DNA from: Gracilariopsis chorda
Lineage: Eukaryota > Rhodophyta > Florideophyceae > Gracilariales > Gracilariaceae
Direction of reading: 5' to 3'
Assembly (NCBI GenBank): GCA_003194525.1
Contig: NBIV01000121.1
Location: forward strand, 1 to 64,000
Length of the DNA: 64,000 bases
Under the pieces are notes generated by a model. The model worked only from the letters and a program-made list of their open reading frames with translations, had not been told where the DNA came from and ran no database searches. Below, piece by piece: positions 30,480-42,514 of this stretch (its first letter is position 1; every line of letters starts with the position of its first letter). Both the position numbers and the translations under genes were made by a program.

Positions 30480-31445
30480 GGATGGTCAAGGTCACTCCAA
30501 CCCTTTCGACCACAAGTAAAACATCTGTCGTTCTTTCTGTAAAGGGTTCGTTCTCCATTCTTGGCTGGACCCCAACTCACATGGGTATTGTCCTCCCAAG
30601 CAGTTTTAGAATCTTTCGTCTGTTCTAAACTCTTGTTTCCTCTCTTAAAGTTCTTATTCTCGTACCCCTTCGTCTTTTCCTGCGAAGTCTTTTGAAATTC
30701 TCCACTTAACTTCATTGAGAGCTCCAACGTTCTAGCGTAGTCGTAAGCAATATGAATGCTGGGACGATCTGTGCGATCAATTGGTTGGGAATCTGGAAAG
30801 CGTTCGGCAAACTTTCTCTTGTAAGACTTGGGTAAACTGTTGAAAAAGTAGATATATGCTTCATTCGTTGGAGTACCACACAACGAAACCAAGTCTTCAA
30901 AAGTTGCTACATGCTCGTTGAGGTCGTTGAATTCTTTCAACTTAATGTCCATCAATTGTACACGAGCCGCTGGTTTCTCGTTTGTCGGTACAAATTCGTG
31001 AATCATCTCGCACTTCAGCTCTTCTAGTGTCTGAGGTTTCTGATTTTCGCATTCCAAGTGAAGCATCTATGACGCCGCACGATCTTGCAAATGACATTCG
31101 GCCAAAGCTATCATTTTAGCTTCAGAGTATGCACAACGTTTCATACTTCTCAATTGAGTAGAAAAAGCTTTTCACTCGTTCGGACTGGCGGTCTGCGGTA
31201 GTCCCTTTAAAAATCGGAACCGACGGCGCCTTGAAAGCACTTGCTCCAACGTTAGCTTGGCCTCCAGATATACTCTGCCTGCTGTTCAGCTGAGTCTGAA
31301 GAGTCTGAAGAGTCTGAATGAGATTCGCCTGCTGCTGAACTGTATTTTGCAGTAAAGTCAGCTGTTGCTGAAACTGTGAAACATCAGCTGGTTCCACATT
31401 TTGTTCAAGGTTTGCAACCCCGCGATTGCGTGTTACTGAGCTCAT
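30431..31445 (-). pseudogene. Ty3/gypsy Gag, broken once
   Basis: The capsid-type segment (PAARVQLMDIKLKEF, YIYFFNSLPKSYKRKF) and a zinc-knuckle-like CFTCGRKGWSDLDHPC are in 30431-31066. The N-terminal part, rich in Q and with a coiled-coil look (QQQLTLLQNTVQQQANLIQTLQ), begins at an ATG at 31445 and runs in another frame to 31122. Between them is a frameshift near 31130 and a stop near 31070. The 3' end overlaps pol by about 49 bases in the -1 relation. Confidence 0.75.
30434..30440 (-). promoter_or_regulatory. Candidate -1 ribosomal frameshift heptamer at the gag-pol overlap
   Basis: In the gag frame the last sense codons read cag AAA AAC followed by TAG. The heptamer GAAAAAC resembles the A-AAA-AAC class of slippery sites. 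A -1 slip here continues as GAA AAA CTA, exactly the pol frame (EKLVLP). Position and phase fit; the first base deviates from the classic motif. Confidence 0.45.
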
Positions 31446-31465
31446 GTTCTTAAAAACGATTCTGA

Positions 31466-31483
31466 GATCGTTAGATGCTACCA
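31466..31483 (-). promoter_or_regulatory. Possible primer binding site of the gypsy element
   Basis: On the minus strand TGGTAGCATCTAACGATC begins a few bases after ...TTACA, as expected for LTR end, short gap and tRNA-complementary PBS starting TGG. The tRNA cannot be named. Confidence 0.3.
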
Positions 31484-31604
31484 AATGTAAGAGAGGAGAG
31501 AGGATAGCAATTGAAGTTCACGTTTACTCACTGCAACGATGAAGCTTGCTGCTTCTGTCGTTTGCTATGAGACTCTTGCCTTTTGTAGGCATGTCTCCGA
31601 CCGT

Positions 31605-31635
31605 TCATATGTTTGAATCACATTCAAACATATGA
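31605..31635. repeat. 14-bp perfect inverted repeat, 3-nt loop
   Basis: TCATATGTTTGAAT, CAC, then the exact complement. It lies between the gypsy element and the outer edge of the peroxidase inverted repeat and is not present at the other arm's edge. Confidence 0.9.
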
Positions 31636-33032
31636 ATTGAAATAAGCCGTCGTCACTAACAGTAGTCTAAAAGGAGTAGCGTAATACTATATTACAGACT
31701 TCTAGTTGGGAATAAGGTTCGATGCAAAAGGAAAAGCGATTTGTTTCGTTAAGAAAGCTGAAGAACACGATAGTTCAAGATGCGTACAACCAAAAATGCA
31801 TTTTCGTGCTATACCTAGCTCATTCTTTTGCATGGGTGTCTCTAAAAGCATCATGCATATGATGTCTCCTGTCGCTTTCCAGGACGTGAATCTCTCATGA
31901 AACGGTTCTCAGCATATAGTTATTGTTGAACTGCGCGGTGCTAAGGTCTTTACGTCGTTTGGACTTAGGGTGAGGACAGAGTATATAATCTGTTCATCTG
32001 GTAGCTACGCGTAACTAGTTACCGACACATTAGTGAAGCACTTCATGTTGCTTCCGGGATGGAAAAGTGGCTTTTAAATGACAGCTTACAAAGAGAGCTC
32101 GGCGGTCGTCTTTTGTTCAGGACCTTGCTGATCACGATACTGAAATAGAGTCCAAAACGTCCACCAGGGACAGCAAAAAATCTGCATCACGACCATCGCC
32201 GCCTCAAAGTTCCAAAATATATCAATTTCTGCGTTTCCTTGCAAATCCTCCGCAGTAGATAACATGGAATCACTGGTTTAGTAAGACGAAAATGTAGAAT
32301 GGCACCACAGAAGGTTTCCCGTTCTCACTGGATTTAGGTGAATGGTTTGATTTAGAATCATCGTTTCTCATTTTTCTTCTTCTGTTCGAGCACTTACTGC
32401 CAAATTACGTTTGTACATGAAAAGGACCAAAGATCCACAGATAAAGAAGTCAAGGAGAGACACGTGAAAAGTTCTCTTCCTCCAAGTGAAAACGTCATTG
32501 CGGATAGAAAACTGGCTAGCGAGATCAGATTAGCAGAGGTAATAACGAAACCCGCACTACCTGCTGATACTAATTCCGATCAAAAGACAAGAGTGCAGTT
32601 GGTTCCGATTCTTTCTGTTTGCTATAGTATTCCATCACTGGTGGCTGGATGTGTGATGCGATCCGTACACGACGGCATCGTGCTACTCTCTTATTGAAGC
32701 TCCGCTGATCCCCTTTCATACGCATACTGAATTACAGAGAGGAATCAATACATCACACTGCATCAGTTCACTTGGACATACCGGTGCATGCGGAAGAGAT
32801 ATGAATACCCTCGACGTTGTACACATCAGTTGAAGCCGTTCACCTGGTATAGGACGTGGTTATAGGTAACCGAACCGACTAGAGCTGTAATACCCCACAG
32901 TTCAAACAGTTTCAGGAGAAAGGAATACACATAATACTGTTTGTATATTATTTGAGTAGCCACTGTAGGCGGGAGATCAAACGCCCGCCTTTTTATAGTA
33001 ATTCATTTCAAATACTATTGAAGAGTACTGGT

Positions 33033-34715
33033 CTATGCTACAAAAGCATTTCGTGACCTCGGCAGAAATTTAGCAGGGATTCGCGTATTGCGAACCAGAA
33101 TACGATTGAATAAGGGGCTAGAAGAGAATATACCTCTCTTGATACCAGGGAGTTTCTCCAAGACTATAAAAGGTATCTGGTTCTTGAGCAGGTAAAAGAA
33201 CTGATCACCGTCACGAAGTCGAGTGAATTCAGTTTTTAACAGGGCCTCAAGTGTGCGTCCAACACCCGCTCCTGGGTTCTTGTCTTCAGCCATCAATCCG
33301 ATCCATGCCTCAACATTATCGACGTTCCCGTATGCTTCTTGGAGGTTATTGGCAGTTGTAGGATCGCTGGAGATTTCTTTGAATGATCGTGCCCGAGAGC
33401 CAAGGAAGAATTCGCGTAAGTCATTGAATTTGACCACACCATGATCTCGTCCACGTTGCAGATTAAGTGCGATCAGATCAAAGCCTTCCTCTTCCTCAAC
33501 GTTCTCAAACAAGAAATCTCTGAGGATATTCACAACTTTTTCGTCGAACTCTTGCGCCTTGGTATACGAGGCCCCACGCAAGAATTCTTCAATCCGTCTC
33601 GGAGAAATACTGGAGCTGGGGGCGAAGAACATATCTTCGGCCGGAATCGGTGGAAGCTTCTTTCCATACTCGTTGATGCGAGTAACATCTTCTCCAACGA
33701 GTGTGTGACCCAGACGGAAGCCGGCAGTGGTAAACTCGAGACTTACAGTCGGATTTACATTCTTCTGATACCCAGTGTATGATGGGAGTCTGCTTCCCAG
33801 AAGTGCGGGAAGCCATTCCTCGTAAACAATCTTCTGATACTGAGCGATGTTAATAGCACGGGCGGTCTCGTACAGTTTCTCAGCGCTGAAAATTGGGAAG
33901 GTATTCTCAAGTCGACGGCAAATTCTGTTGTGTTCACGTAGCCAGATAGTGTGAATAGCTGTGAGCATTGGGGTTTCGTTGGCTCGAGTGTCACCGGCGA
34001 TGAACAGATCTGCAGAGGTGGACGGAGAGTTCACAAGACCTCCGGTGTTGAATGGGAGAAGGTTTCCTCGAGAAGTCTTGAGCCTGCAAGAGTTGGGAAC
34101 TCGCAAGAAAGAGTTTCTTATTTCATCCACCCCGTACACTGAAGAGAGGTCAAGCGCTGATGAAAGAACAGTAATAGGGCGTTCCACGGTAGTGGAATCA
34201 TTGACTGGAGCACGTTGCGAACGTACGAATTCCAAGGTAGACTTGGAAAGGGATGGATCGTTCGTAGGCACCTCAATTTCGAGTTCTTCTTCAGGGTCAC
34301 TGAATGGCGAGAGAGCAAAGTCGTGATCGATGAACTGTCCAAAGAAGGTTAACATCTCGTTAAGCCCGAGGGAATTGAAGGAGTTGCCATTCTGCGCGCT
34401 CACAATATTCGAAATGAGTCGCGGGCTGGGAAGATCTTCACCAATAGGATTCACAGTGTTGACATCAAAGTAACTGAACTGAGCCCGGCGGGCCTCGCCG
34501 AGAGCTGGATCCGCGGCTGAGGTGCACCTCCCTGACAAAGTGCGAATTGCAACGGTGGTACATTCTTCAGCAACGCCAGGAGCGTTGGGATTTTTTGCCG
34601 GAGGAAGAGGCTTGATGAAGCCCCAGCCATGCCCAAATGGTTTCGGAGCTTGGGCCGCGACAATGGTAAAAAGGGCGGCTGTGGAAAAGATAAGTTTGAG
34701 CATCGCAGTTCTCAT
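33033..34715 (-). CDS. Animal-type heme peroxidase, secreted (copy 1, 560 aa)
   Basis: Likely a secreted heme peroxidase of the animal (myeloperoxidase/peroxinectin-like) superfamily that uses hydrogen peroxide to oxidise small substrates or halides. The start is the ATG at 34715, because it opens a signal peptide (MRTAMLK, hydrophobic LIFSTAALFTIV, AAQA cleavage region) and lies about 100 bases after a TATA box. Family motifs in the 560-residue numbering: distal His 131 in GQFIDHD, calcium-type SSVYG at 191-195, catalytic Arg 244 in GDTRANETP, HNR at 262-264, proximal His 337 in GFRLGHTL, and QRGRDHG at 420-426. All key residues are present, there are no introns and no breaks. Substrate is not predictable; halide oxidation is only one possibility. 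It encodes the same protein as copy 2. Confidence 0.93.
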   Translation of the reverse strand: MRTAMLKLIFSTAALFTIVAAQAPKPFGHGWGFIKPLPPAKNPNAPGVAEECTTVAIRTLSGRCTSAADPALGEARRAQFSYFDVNTVNPIGEDLPSPRLISNIVSAQNGNSFNSLGLNEMLTFFGQFIDHDFALSPFSDPEEELEIEVPTNDPSLSKSTLEFVRSQRAPVNDSTTVERPITVLSSALDLSSVYGVDEIRNSFLRVPNSCRLKTSRGNLLPFNTGGLVNSPSTSADLFIAGDTRANETPMLTAIHTIWLREHNRICRRLENTFPIFSAEKLYETARAINIAQYQKIVYEEWLPALLGSRLPSYTGYQKNVNPTVSLEFTTAGFRLGHTLVGEDVTRINEYGKKLPPIPAEDMFFAPSSSISPRRIEEFLRGASYTKAQEFDEKVVNILRDFLFENVEEEEGFDLIALNLQRGRDHGVVKFNDLREFFLGSRARSFKEISSDPTTANNLQEAYGNVDNVEAWIGLMAEDKNPGAGVGRTLEALLKTEFTRLRDGDQFFYLLKNQIPFIVLEKLPGIKRGIFSSSPLFNRILVRNTRIPAKFLPRSRNAFVA

Positions 34716-34810
34716 GTTTGGGCAGTTACTCTTTGCAATAGATGGGGGTTTCAGCTCGACGTCACGTATGGACTTTCGGAGTGAGCTGAGGAAGTGCGAA
34801 TGGAGCAACC

Positions 34811-34817
34811 TTTTATA
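34811..34817 (-). promoter_or_regulatory. TATA box of peroxidase copy 1
   Basis: TATAAAA in the context CCTATAAAAGG on the minus strand, about 100 bases upstream of the ATG at 34715. It is conserved at the same place in copy 2. Confidence 0.65.
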
Positions 34818-35985
34818 GGCATGTTAGCGGAGGCATGAACAAAGGTTTGATTTGTACGGCGAAATGGAATGATAGCAGGAACGGAGGCAAACGTAGTGTA
34901 CACCGAATCTTTTTCTCTGGAGAGCGTCGTGGAGTGATGTCGGGCTCTCGCGGCATACAAGCTCAGTGCGTAGGGGCCTGAGAAAGGTTTGAAGAAAGTA
35001 CATCGGAACTGCACATTAGACGAATTGGGGAGAAGAAACAGAGCTGTGGGTTGGTACAGAGAAAGATTTAGAGCCGAAAAATAATGGGTACGTGGGGATG
35101 CGGTTGCTGGTTTCAGCAAGATCAGAGCTCTAAAACGCCGGCAACTTCCTAAAATTTTGAAGTATCCTTGGGTACAAAATGTAAACGGTACCGCTGGTTC
35201 CACGGGTACCGTTCGTACACGAAATGCAGTGGTCATGAATGACATCGCTCCTGCGCCAGGTTTACCTCGAGGGTGCTTTTTTCTCGTGACATTGGCTGAG
35301 CGTTGGGTACATTCGTACTCTTGTAATCCTTACACTGTTTCACACCCGCACGGGAATATCTGCTTTCTTGGAGAACATGAAAACGATCCGCTCAGCTTCT
35401 CACACCACAATGGCACCACAAGGTCCCAGAGACACCACGTGTCATGTCCTGTGTGTGTTTACATGACGGTTTGAAAGATAAGTGGACAGTGGATTTTCAG
35501 TACTCTTCTTGGCGCCGAGCCGCAACATCAGTCACAGCAATCCAACATACGTGTATAGAACCCAACCACAACAACATTATTCGTCCAAAATGCACCTGTT
35601 CGCGCGGTTGCATAATGGCATGATAGCTAAACGCGTAGAAATAGCCATTGCATGCATTTTTCATATCAAAATTAAGCATTTTCTTCTTTACGAAGCTGCC
35701 TCAAAGAGATGCAGTAGTGGGTGAGCAGGGTGGGCAAAAGAAATAGCCCATGTGAAGATTCTCTAAAGGCTATTACAAAAGGGCAGCTATGAAACATGGG
35801 ACAGAGTAGTTTGCTCACACATCGGCAGACTTCTCCAGTGTACAAGAGAAAAAGGGCGAAGCAGAAGAGATTATATTAGTATTCGCCTGTACTGCTGTTC
35901 GCAGGCGCCGGGCCGTTAAGAGTTCGTCTCGGAGGTGCTCTCGTGAACACGTTTCTGCGGCAGCTGTGCCCTTGCACACAAGGGT

Positions 35986-38489
35986 AAGGCTTACGCCTCG
36001 GTTCGAGTCCCAAAGCGAAGGGTCCACTCATACCTGAGGTGAACCATGCCACGTCGGTACGTCATCTCATGTTTTACTTCGCTGAGAGGATCTGCGAACA
36101 CGCATTTCTCTACCAATCAAGTAACGTACGGGCCAACATTCTCAACCGCTGGGTAGCCCCACCAAAAGTTCCACGCTTATTTAAGATCTCACCCCATCCC
36201 TCGAGCTCCGCCACTGTCTTCATCTGTCGTGAACCCAAAGGTATTTTTTTCAAGCAGTGGAGCAAATAATATTCCTCTGTACGCCCGAAACAGGAAGATT
36301 GGCTTCGAAAATTAACCTACAGTGCTTTGTAGATCCCAGAAAAGTCACCTGGATTGCAGTTTTGGCTTTGTAATATCGCGCATTATCGACCATTCCGACA
36401 ACGAGGACGTTTCACAACAGCCCAGCATTTAAGTACCTGAATCACTTGTACGTCTCTCATCGAAGACCTCATCACTTTTGTGCAGTTCCGCATAGATTTT
36501 ATCTTTCCAACTCGCATTGAAATTGTTCCGAGGACTTCCGGTCCTGCAGATCATGGCACCACCCTCAACGACATTCCGCAGTCAGATTTTCGTAGAATAC
36601 GCCCCCAGCCGAAATAGCAAGAACTATAACCTGATAATACGTAACGAGCACTCGAACTGTAAGTAGTTCCTGGATTTCGCTATCAAAACTGCCAGGAGCG
36701 GTTTTCCGGCCATATGTTTTGGTGTGCCGGTTTCGTGATACACATAGACTGATCTATGAGAGCCATTCTCACTCTATTAAGGAAAAATCAGGTCCGTCAG
36801 TAGAGTTTGGCCATTGTCATATCATTTTACTGTGTTTTACACCTTTTCTAGCATGCATGCAGTGACGCGGTCTCGCCAAGAAGTTAGTCCTGCTCTACAA
36901 GCACTCACACCAAAACCCAATCCCAGATGGTACGCACAAACGTCTACTCAACGAAAGCCCGTACCGATGCCATATTTTAAAAAAAAAGGTATATATTTAT
37001 TCAATGCTCAATCATATTTTTGCAGAAACTCGTTCTAATACATCAGGAACGATAATATCCAACCAAACTGTTGAACTACTTATACAACAGCAACATTGCT
37101 AGATGGATATTTAATAGGACTTCCCAATTGCCAATCCTTGCCTCTATTATACTAGTGTTTCAAGGGACGCAGTAGGTTGTTTATCCGAAGCAGAGAATGC
37201 GACGCGAGTGACACATTTCGGCTCTCGGTGGTGTGCTGGTACTGGTGCGTGTGGGGGGACAGTCGAGCGTCGATGCCGAGAGCCGAGGAAGGCGGACAAC
37301 AAGTTCACTCGTAGAGCGCATTCCTTTGTTCTGCTGCTTCTAAGCCCTCCCGCCTTTTTTCCCTCATGTTTTTGGGGGAGTGATAGAGCTTCTTAGCTCT
37401 GGAAGACACAGGGTTCTTACGCCAGGTCTAGCGACGAGGTTGTTACCAAGGTCGCAGGCCGAACTCAATAAAGATCGCTCGCTGAGCTTGGTGTGAACGA
37501 ACGGAGAAACTACTATTTCATGAGCGTCGGCAGTTTCCTTGAAAAGGGTTCGACGAACAACGTTACCGAACACAACCTTATAAGATTTGTAATTAGGTTC
37601 TCGGACCTCTTTTCGCAAAACGTGGACATTTTCAGTGATAAGGCGAACAAATATAATTTCTCACTTACGTAAAAAGGCCTGCGTACGGTCGGTGTGAAGC
37701 GTTTCCATCAAAAGCACTTGTCTTTTCAGTTTATCTGATTAAAACGTGGTCAAAGTTACGATTCGGGCTGTTTCGTCATCAAGTAGCAATGCGTTATGTC
37801 GTTAGAGTCACAAAATAGCTTTTTAACATACTTTACCAATTGCCGGAGTCGTGAAGGTTCTTTTTTTCGCATGGATTCATACGGGGAGCAAGAAAGCAGG
37901 TCCCATCATTTCAGAGAAAATGCCGACGTGAGGAGAGGAAAACGATTTGGGACTATGACATGTGTATCCACATTATTTCCATACACAAAAAGAATATATT
38001 GGAAAGGGCTTAAAACCTCCGAAAAAGTAACAATGTGTACCGCGCAATAACCAGTAAAACCCAGCGGCTACCAAGTGGGAAACGTTGGAACGATACTCAA
38101 TAGTGTAAAGCGCTCTGTTACAACAATCGGCGCAGCGCAAAATTGTACCACGCACTTAGCCGCAGAGCGGATGTAATGATAAGTATTTTATATTAAGCAG
38201 CGTGTAAAGGGGTTTTACTGACTTCGTTTTCTACTGCAAGGTAAAGATTCTACTTTTGGAGACATGTCAAAGAACGTAGTACAATTGTGACATTGTGTCA
38301 AGGTTCATTGTCATCTGCACGGTGGGAGAAGGTTCTATCTTCTCACAACAGTGGACGATACAACTCTGCCGGGAGCTTGCCATAGCTTGGGAAGATTGAA
38401 TCGTTTATATAGAGATACTACGCGACCCTTAAGCTACTGAGCTTCAAAAAATTACGTACCGAACATGTATGAATTGCTTTTTTTAAATT
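35986..38489. other. Inverted-repeat spacer, left part: no gene seen
   Basis: Only short frames (up to about 85 codons) without recognisable domains. A 10-bp inverted repeat CGGCTCTCGG lies at 37219-37228 and 37276-37285 around a G-rich loop. Confidence 0.6.
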
Positions 38490-38491
38490 TA

Positions 38492-40661
38492 ACCCTCACA
38501 AGGGCTTAATTTGGCAGGTATTCGTGTGTCTGAGAAACAGATCAAAACAGACGCACAAAGGTTGATTCTGCTTCAATTTTTACTGCTCAAAAGCAACAGT
38601 GGTCACCAGAAGCTCAATTTTGCAGGCGAACCCCGCGCTCCGCTTCTACGTCTCAAAGCTAGTGGCAAATTTAAGACAGAAGCAGCTTCATGGTGTGTGG
38701 ACGACCCAAAGCCACCATTCACAGTGTTCTTGGCTCTTCTTGGCAACATTGCGGTCGGCAAGTCATCAAATTTTTCAAGAGCGTTTGACTTGACCAAACA
38801 CGGAAGCTTATGTCACCTCTTTGAAGATTTTTCTTCTATTCCTGCGCTCCACAACCGAACGCAGACGCATTTTGAGTGCCAACGACACCATTTGGCGAAT
38901 TGAAAGGAACAATACCTTCCGTTAGCGACAAGGCACGAGTGTTTCAGGGTTTGTGTTGGCTTTAGCTTTTGTTGGCGTTATTACTCGTTCAAAACGCCAG
39001 ATTAAACTATTTGCTGACGGTTGTTGTTGCAGAACGTTCGTAATCTGACGTAAGCAGCTACTGGAGCTCGTGAATTCGTGCGCAATTTTTTGAACTCTTG
39101 TCACAATCGCATCATCGGCATGCTGGGAGCATCCTGTGGCTGGGACGTTAACTTGCGTACCGGGCACTGGTTCAGACAGTGGGGACTTCGAAAAATTTAT
39201 AATTTTGTCCGTGTCAAGCAGGTATAGACCACAGTTGAAGAAACTTCTGACAGCACGGTTTGTATTCAAGGACCGATATGCAGCCGCTGCAAATTTCATC
39301 TTTCCAGAGATGGCATCCAGGTAAGCTCCATTGTATAAGAACACATCCAAAGCGTTTCTGAACTTTTCTTCGTACAACTTATTTATGTGATCGTCACAAG
39401 CATGTAGAAAGTGAGAGGTGTTCACAGGGAGTCGGGTGACTTCAATGTTTTTGGCTATTGCTACGTCAATCCATTCTGTTTCCTTTCTTGAACTATGGCC
39501 ATCGATGTACAGAAGAATATTTTCTTCTTTTGGGGCAAATTTGCACACAAAATTGTTCAAGTGTTCTATAACTTTCGGCTGAAGTTCTTCGGTGATTGAC
39601 CACTTTGCCCTGCATACGAGCGCCGTGCCTGCTGGAATCCGCTAGCGGTGACCAAGCCATTTATAATATTGGTGAAGCTTATCGGTAATGTGATGTGGAG
39701 TTGGATTCATCAATATTTTAACAGGACCTTTTCCTTGCGCGATGAGGAACATTGGAGCAATATGGCTTGCAGCGCAACTTATGATGACGGATGTAAGGTG
39801 CTTTCTACTCTCCTTCATTTTCATTCTGAGACCTCCATTTCTCCGGTTTGCGGCATTGAAACCATGATACTGACGACCGTATGAAGCAGAAACGACGGCT
39901 TCATCCAGGTTCCACACCTTTCGAGGGTCTGTGAAAAGATCTGGCATCTTTTCTCTGAACCGATCTATGATTTCTACTAAGGTCTTCAGGTGTCCGGGTT
40001 TTGTGCGTTGATTCGCTTGTGCACAATATTTTTTTTTCCGCATTGCTAGCTGGCGATTGCAAGACCGAAACGACCGTAAATCCTTTATGGAAGGTAGGCC
40101 ATTTTTGAACGTCTTGCGACCATCATTGGCAATCTTATCCATCACTGACCGCATTTCATGCTTCCCCATCGTAAACGCCAGTTCAGACGCAAATACCGCG
40201 CAATCTACCAGCATGTGCTCTTCTGAACGTGATAGACTTGGTATGCGACCAGCATGGTGTTCAGTGGGTGTGAGGAAACGGTTTAGGGTCTGCGTTTGAT
40301 CGTTTGTAATAGCTTTTCTGATACAATAAAGTGTTCATACACTTATTGACATTTCAGCGGCAACGTAAGTAATAGTGTGCTAGGCTAGAATGAGCTCAGC
40401 GGCTTTTTGGCGGCGAAGTTGTAAGTCTTCCCTTCTACACTGGGCGGCTTTGAGTTCCGCCGTTTGCTGGCGCAGGGAGGGGGGGCATGATGTGGTTTGT
40501 AGCGTCAAAAATCTGATCGAGACCCAAAAGAGGTAGAACGAAAGTGCAACGGGAGATCCGGGAGCTCATTGGGAATAAGAATCTGTTCTCTACTGACTAA
40601 CTTGTTGTAAAGATGGCTCTGCGAAATTGAGCCGTTTGCCAAATTGACACCTTATGAGGGT
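38492..40661 (-). mobile_element. Tc1/mariner superfamily (pogo/Tigger-like) transposon, 2170 bp
   Basis: Terminal inverted repeats: ACCCTCACAAGGGCTTAATT from 38492, and on the other strand ACCCTCATAAGGTGTCAATT from 40661. Over 25 positions 21 agree. Both ends are flanked by TA (38490-38491 and 40662-40663), the target duplication of this superfamily. A DDE transposase lies inside on the minus strand. Complete ends make the boundaries firm. Confidence 0.88.
38922..40520 (-). pseudogene. DDE_1 (pogo/Tigger-like) transposase with in-frame stops
   Basis: Cut-and-paste transposase. The catalytic acids can be seen as D in VWNLDEAVV, D in ILLYIDGHSSR and D in FLHACDDHINK, the DDD/DDE layout of pogo-like enzymes. 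One reading frame runs through the gene with three stops and no frameshift: TAG at 40380-40382, TGA at 40335-40337 and TAG at 39642-39644. The first ATG after the upstream stops is at 40214. The part upstream of it (LRRQKAAELILA, TYVAAEMSIS) looks like the usual N-terminal helix-turn-helix region. Stops without indels suggest modest age. Confidence 0.82.
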
Positions 40662-40663
40662 TA

Positions 40664-42514
40664 CCTTTACGTGTTCTCTTACCGCCGTCCGAAAGTTGTA
40701 CGTTATTCCACAACAATAAATCTCAATTTACGTGATGAATGTAAAGAAGTGATAGTGAATGAAGACCTTTTCTAGGTAGACGGGAAGGTCGGCTAAGGAT
40801 TTTTTTATACAGATTTTGTAGAGGTCTGGAGACTTCTATGACTACGCTACAAGCTAGCTACTTTCTATGAACATATCACCTACAAGCCGATCACCGTGAT
40901 CAGGCGTGACTTGGCTTCGTTTTGCTGCAGCAAAATTCTGCATTAAGAAAAACATCAGGATATTCTAGCATATTCTGGTCGGCGCATTTGCGTGGCTTTC
41001 CACGTTGGAAAATGAGAGTTGCATGCACAAGGAGTCTGGTCAGACCTCTATGCCTGTTCATCGTCGAACAGACTGCCACATGGTTGGATAGCCACGGGTT
41101 GGGTTCTTCGGAGAGGACCTCTACCTCCAAGCAGGATGTACGACATAGATGAACAGCTAAGTACTGGTCTGCAAAACATTATAAGTAGCGATAGATTTAG
41201 CTTGATCTGAATGAAAAGAAGAATGAAGCTTCAAATACCGCATTACACCTTCTCCCTTGCAACTACACTACACACTGCACAAACTAAGTTTTGAACCTGG
41301 TAGGCTGTGTTTTGTGTTACAATGAAGGCCTCGGCTACACTAGCAGAAAAAATTAATATCTAGCTAAGCTTGTCCACACGTCTATGGCTTTCCTTTCTCT
41401 GGGCACTACTGTCTATCCGACTGGCTTGCTGACAATATATGAGGTCAGAGGAACGTTCAAAAATTAAATCAAGTTAATACCTGATGGTACTTGCTTTCAA
41501 AGCATCTCTATTCTACCATATGCAATCTAGAAAGATATTTTAATGTTACTCAGAAACAATGGTAGATGAATTGTATTATATTTAATAGGACTGCTACGAG
41601 CTCTGGTATCCGAAGGTTTGGTGAAGCGCAGACACTTTTAACGCAGATCAGAAAACCAAAATTTGGTATGGTATAAAAATAGAACCCTTCTTGACAGCTA
41701 TTATAGCAAAAACAACTTATGATATTTGCAAGAATAACTATGATACTGATTCTTCAACGCTTCCTACATACTCTTAGCAAAGTTTATTAATCTAGCTACT
41801 TGACATACTTTTCTGTAGATATTCTTTTACTGCAAAATCAAAAAGTAGTTTTTGCTTACTTTTTGAGCTTTTGACAACATTTGGTTTTATAGATAACGTA
41901 AAAATCTCTGTTTGAAATCTAATAACTGTTGAATGCCTTAACAGCCTTTGTGTTTCCGATTAATATGGTATAAAAAGCATTATGAAGAGTTTTAAATTTT
42001 TGTTTTACATAAAAGTTTAAATCTGACCTGTGACTGACGAGACGGCAGTAGAAGAGAATACGAAAGAGGGTCAAAGCTGGTCAACAAGGCAACAAAAATG
42101 TGATTGGAATATCACAGGGTCCCGAGCGCTAGTAAATATAGTAAATGGGTAAGAGATATGAAACGGTGGCAAAAATTATGCTTCTGGTGATATAAGTAAT
42201 CAAAGAATAGCGTTAGCTTCTTTAAAAAACAACGCGAAAAGGGTACGTGAAGTTTTGTATTACCTAACCCATGTGCAAAATTTCACACCATTTCTCTGTA
42301 CCCTCTCATTGGCGTGATTTGATGCTCCTCCGTCGTAAAACTTACACTAGCTACTAAAGCTTTCAACAGAGGACTTCGAAGCCCTGTAGGCACATCATGA
42401 AGTTTAGATTACCGCACTCCATGCGCGTCAAATTGTTCTACATACACATGTGTGTTTGTCTCTTATAAATATGTATTCATATTCTCAGGGCACAGCACAG
42501 CAAAACTGGACAAC
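40664..42514. other. Inverted-repeat spacer, right part: AT-rich, no gene seen
   Basis: Strongly AT-rich from about 41450 to 42250 with many stops. No coding, RNA or repeat signal that I can support. Confidence 0.6.

Larger units (their letters stand above)
27576..31490 (-). mobile_element. Ty3/gypsy LTR retrotransposon, 3'-truncated
   Basis: Domain order on the minus strand is gag, protease, reverse transcriptase, RNase H, integrase, which is the Ty3/gypsy order. Coding similarity stops within the integrase about 40 bp from the Helitron 3' end at 27575, so the 3' part of pol and the 3' LTR are missing. The missing half was not found at the other end of the Helitron. The 5' LTR would start near 31488 but its outer end cannot be fixed without its partner. 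Confidence 0.8.
31697..35985 (-). repeat. Left arm of the large inverted repeat carrying peroxidase copy 1
   Basis: The arm is the reverse complement of about 42515-46671. From 31697 to about 35270 the two arms are almost identical, with only a few single-base differences noticed. From about 35270 inward, differences rise sharply. From 35350 to about 35985 homology is patchy but clear: shared landmarks are GCTATGAAACATGGGAC (about 35787-35803) and TGTACAAGAG with GAAGCAGAA just inside it. The outer edge is sharp at AGTTGGGAATAAGG. Confidence 0.85.

Noticed and set aside
32464-32697. 77-codon frame identical in both inverted-repeat arms (also 45674-45907)
   Set aside because: Identity is explained by the near-identical arms; no start context, domain or other support.
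32969-32995. Terminator-like hairpin GGCGGG...CCCGCC followed by TTTTT next to the peroxidase 3' end
   Set aside because: The T run is on the strand opposite to the gene's transcript, and the genome is eukaryotic. Just a hairpin, present in both arms because they are identical (second copy near 45383-45409).
34751-35245. Long frame upstream of the peroxidase (also 43084-43620)
   Set aside because: Covers the promoter and 5' leader including the TATA box. The few differences between arms mostly change residues, and no domain is seen.
35930-36026. Possible tRNA gene: GGTTCGAGTCC (B-box match) with an anticodon-like hairpin CCCTT/AAGGG just upstream
   Set aside because: The anticodon loop would have 6 bases, the T-stem pairs at only two positions, and no acceptor partner for the 3' GAAGGGTCC can be found at the right distance. 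At most a tRNA-derived relic.
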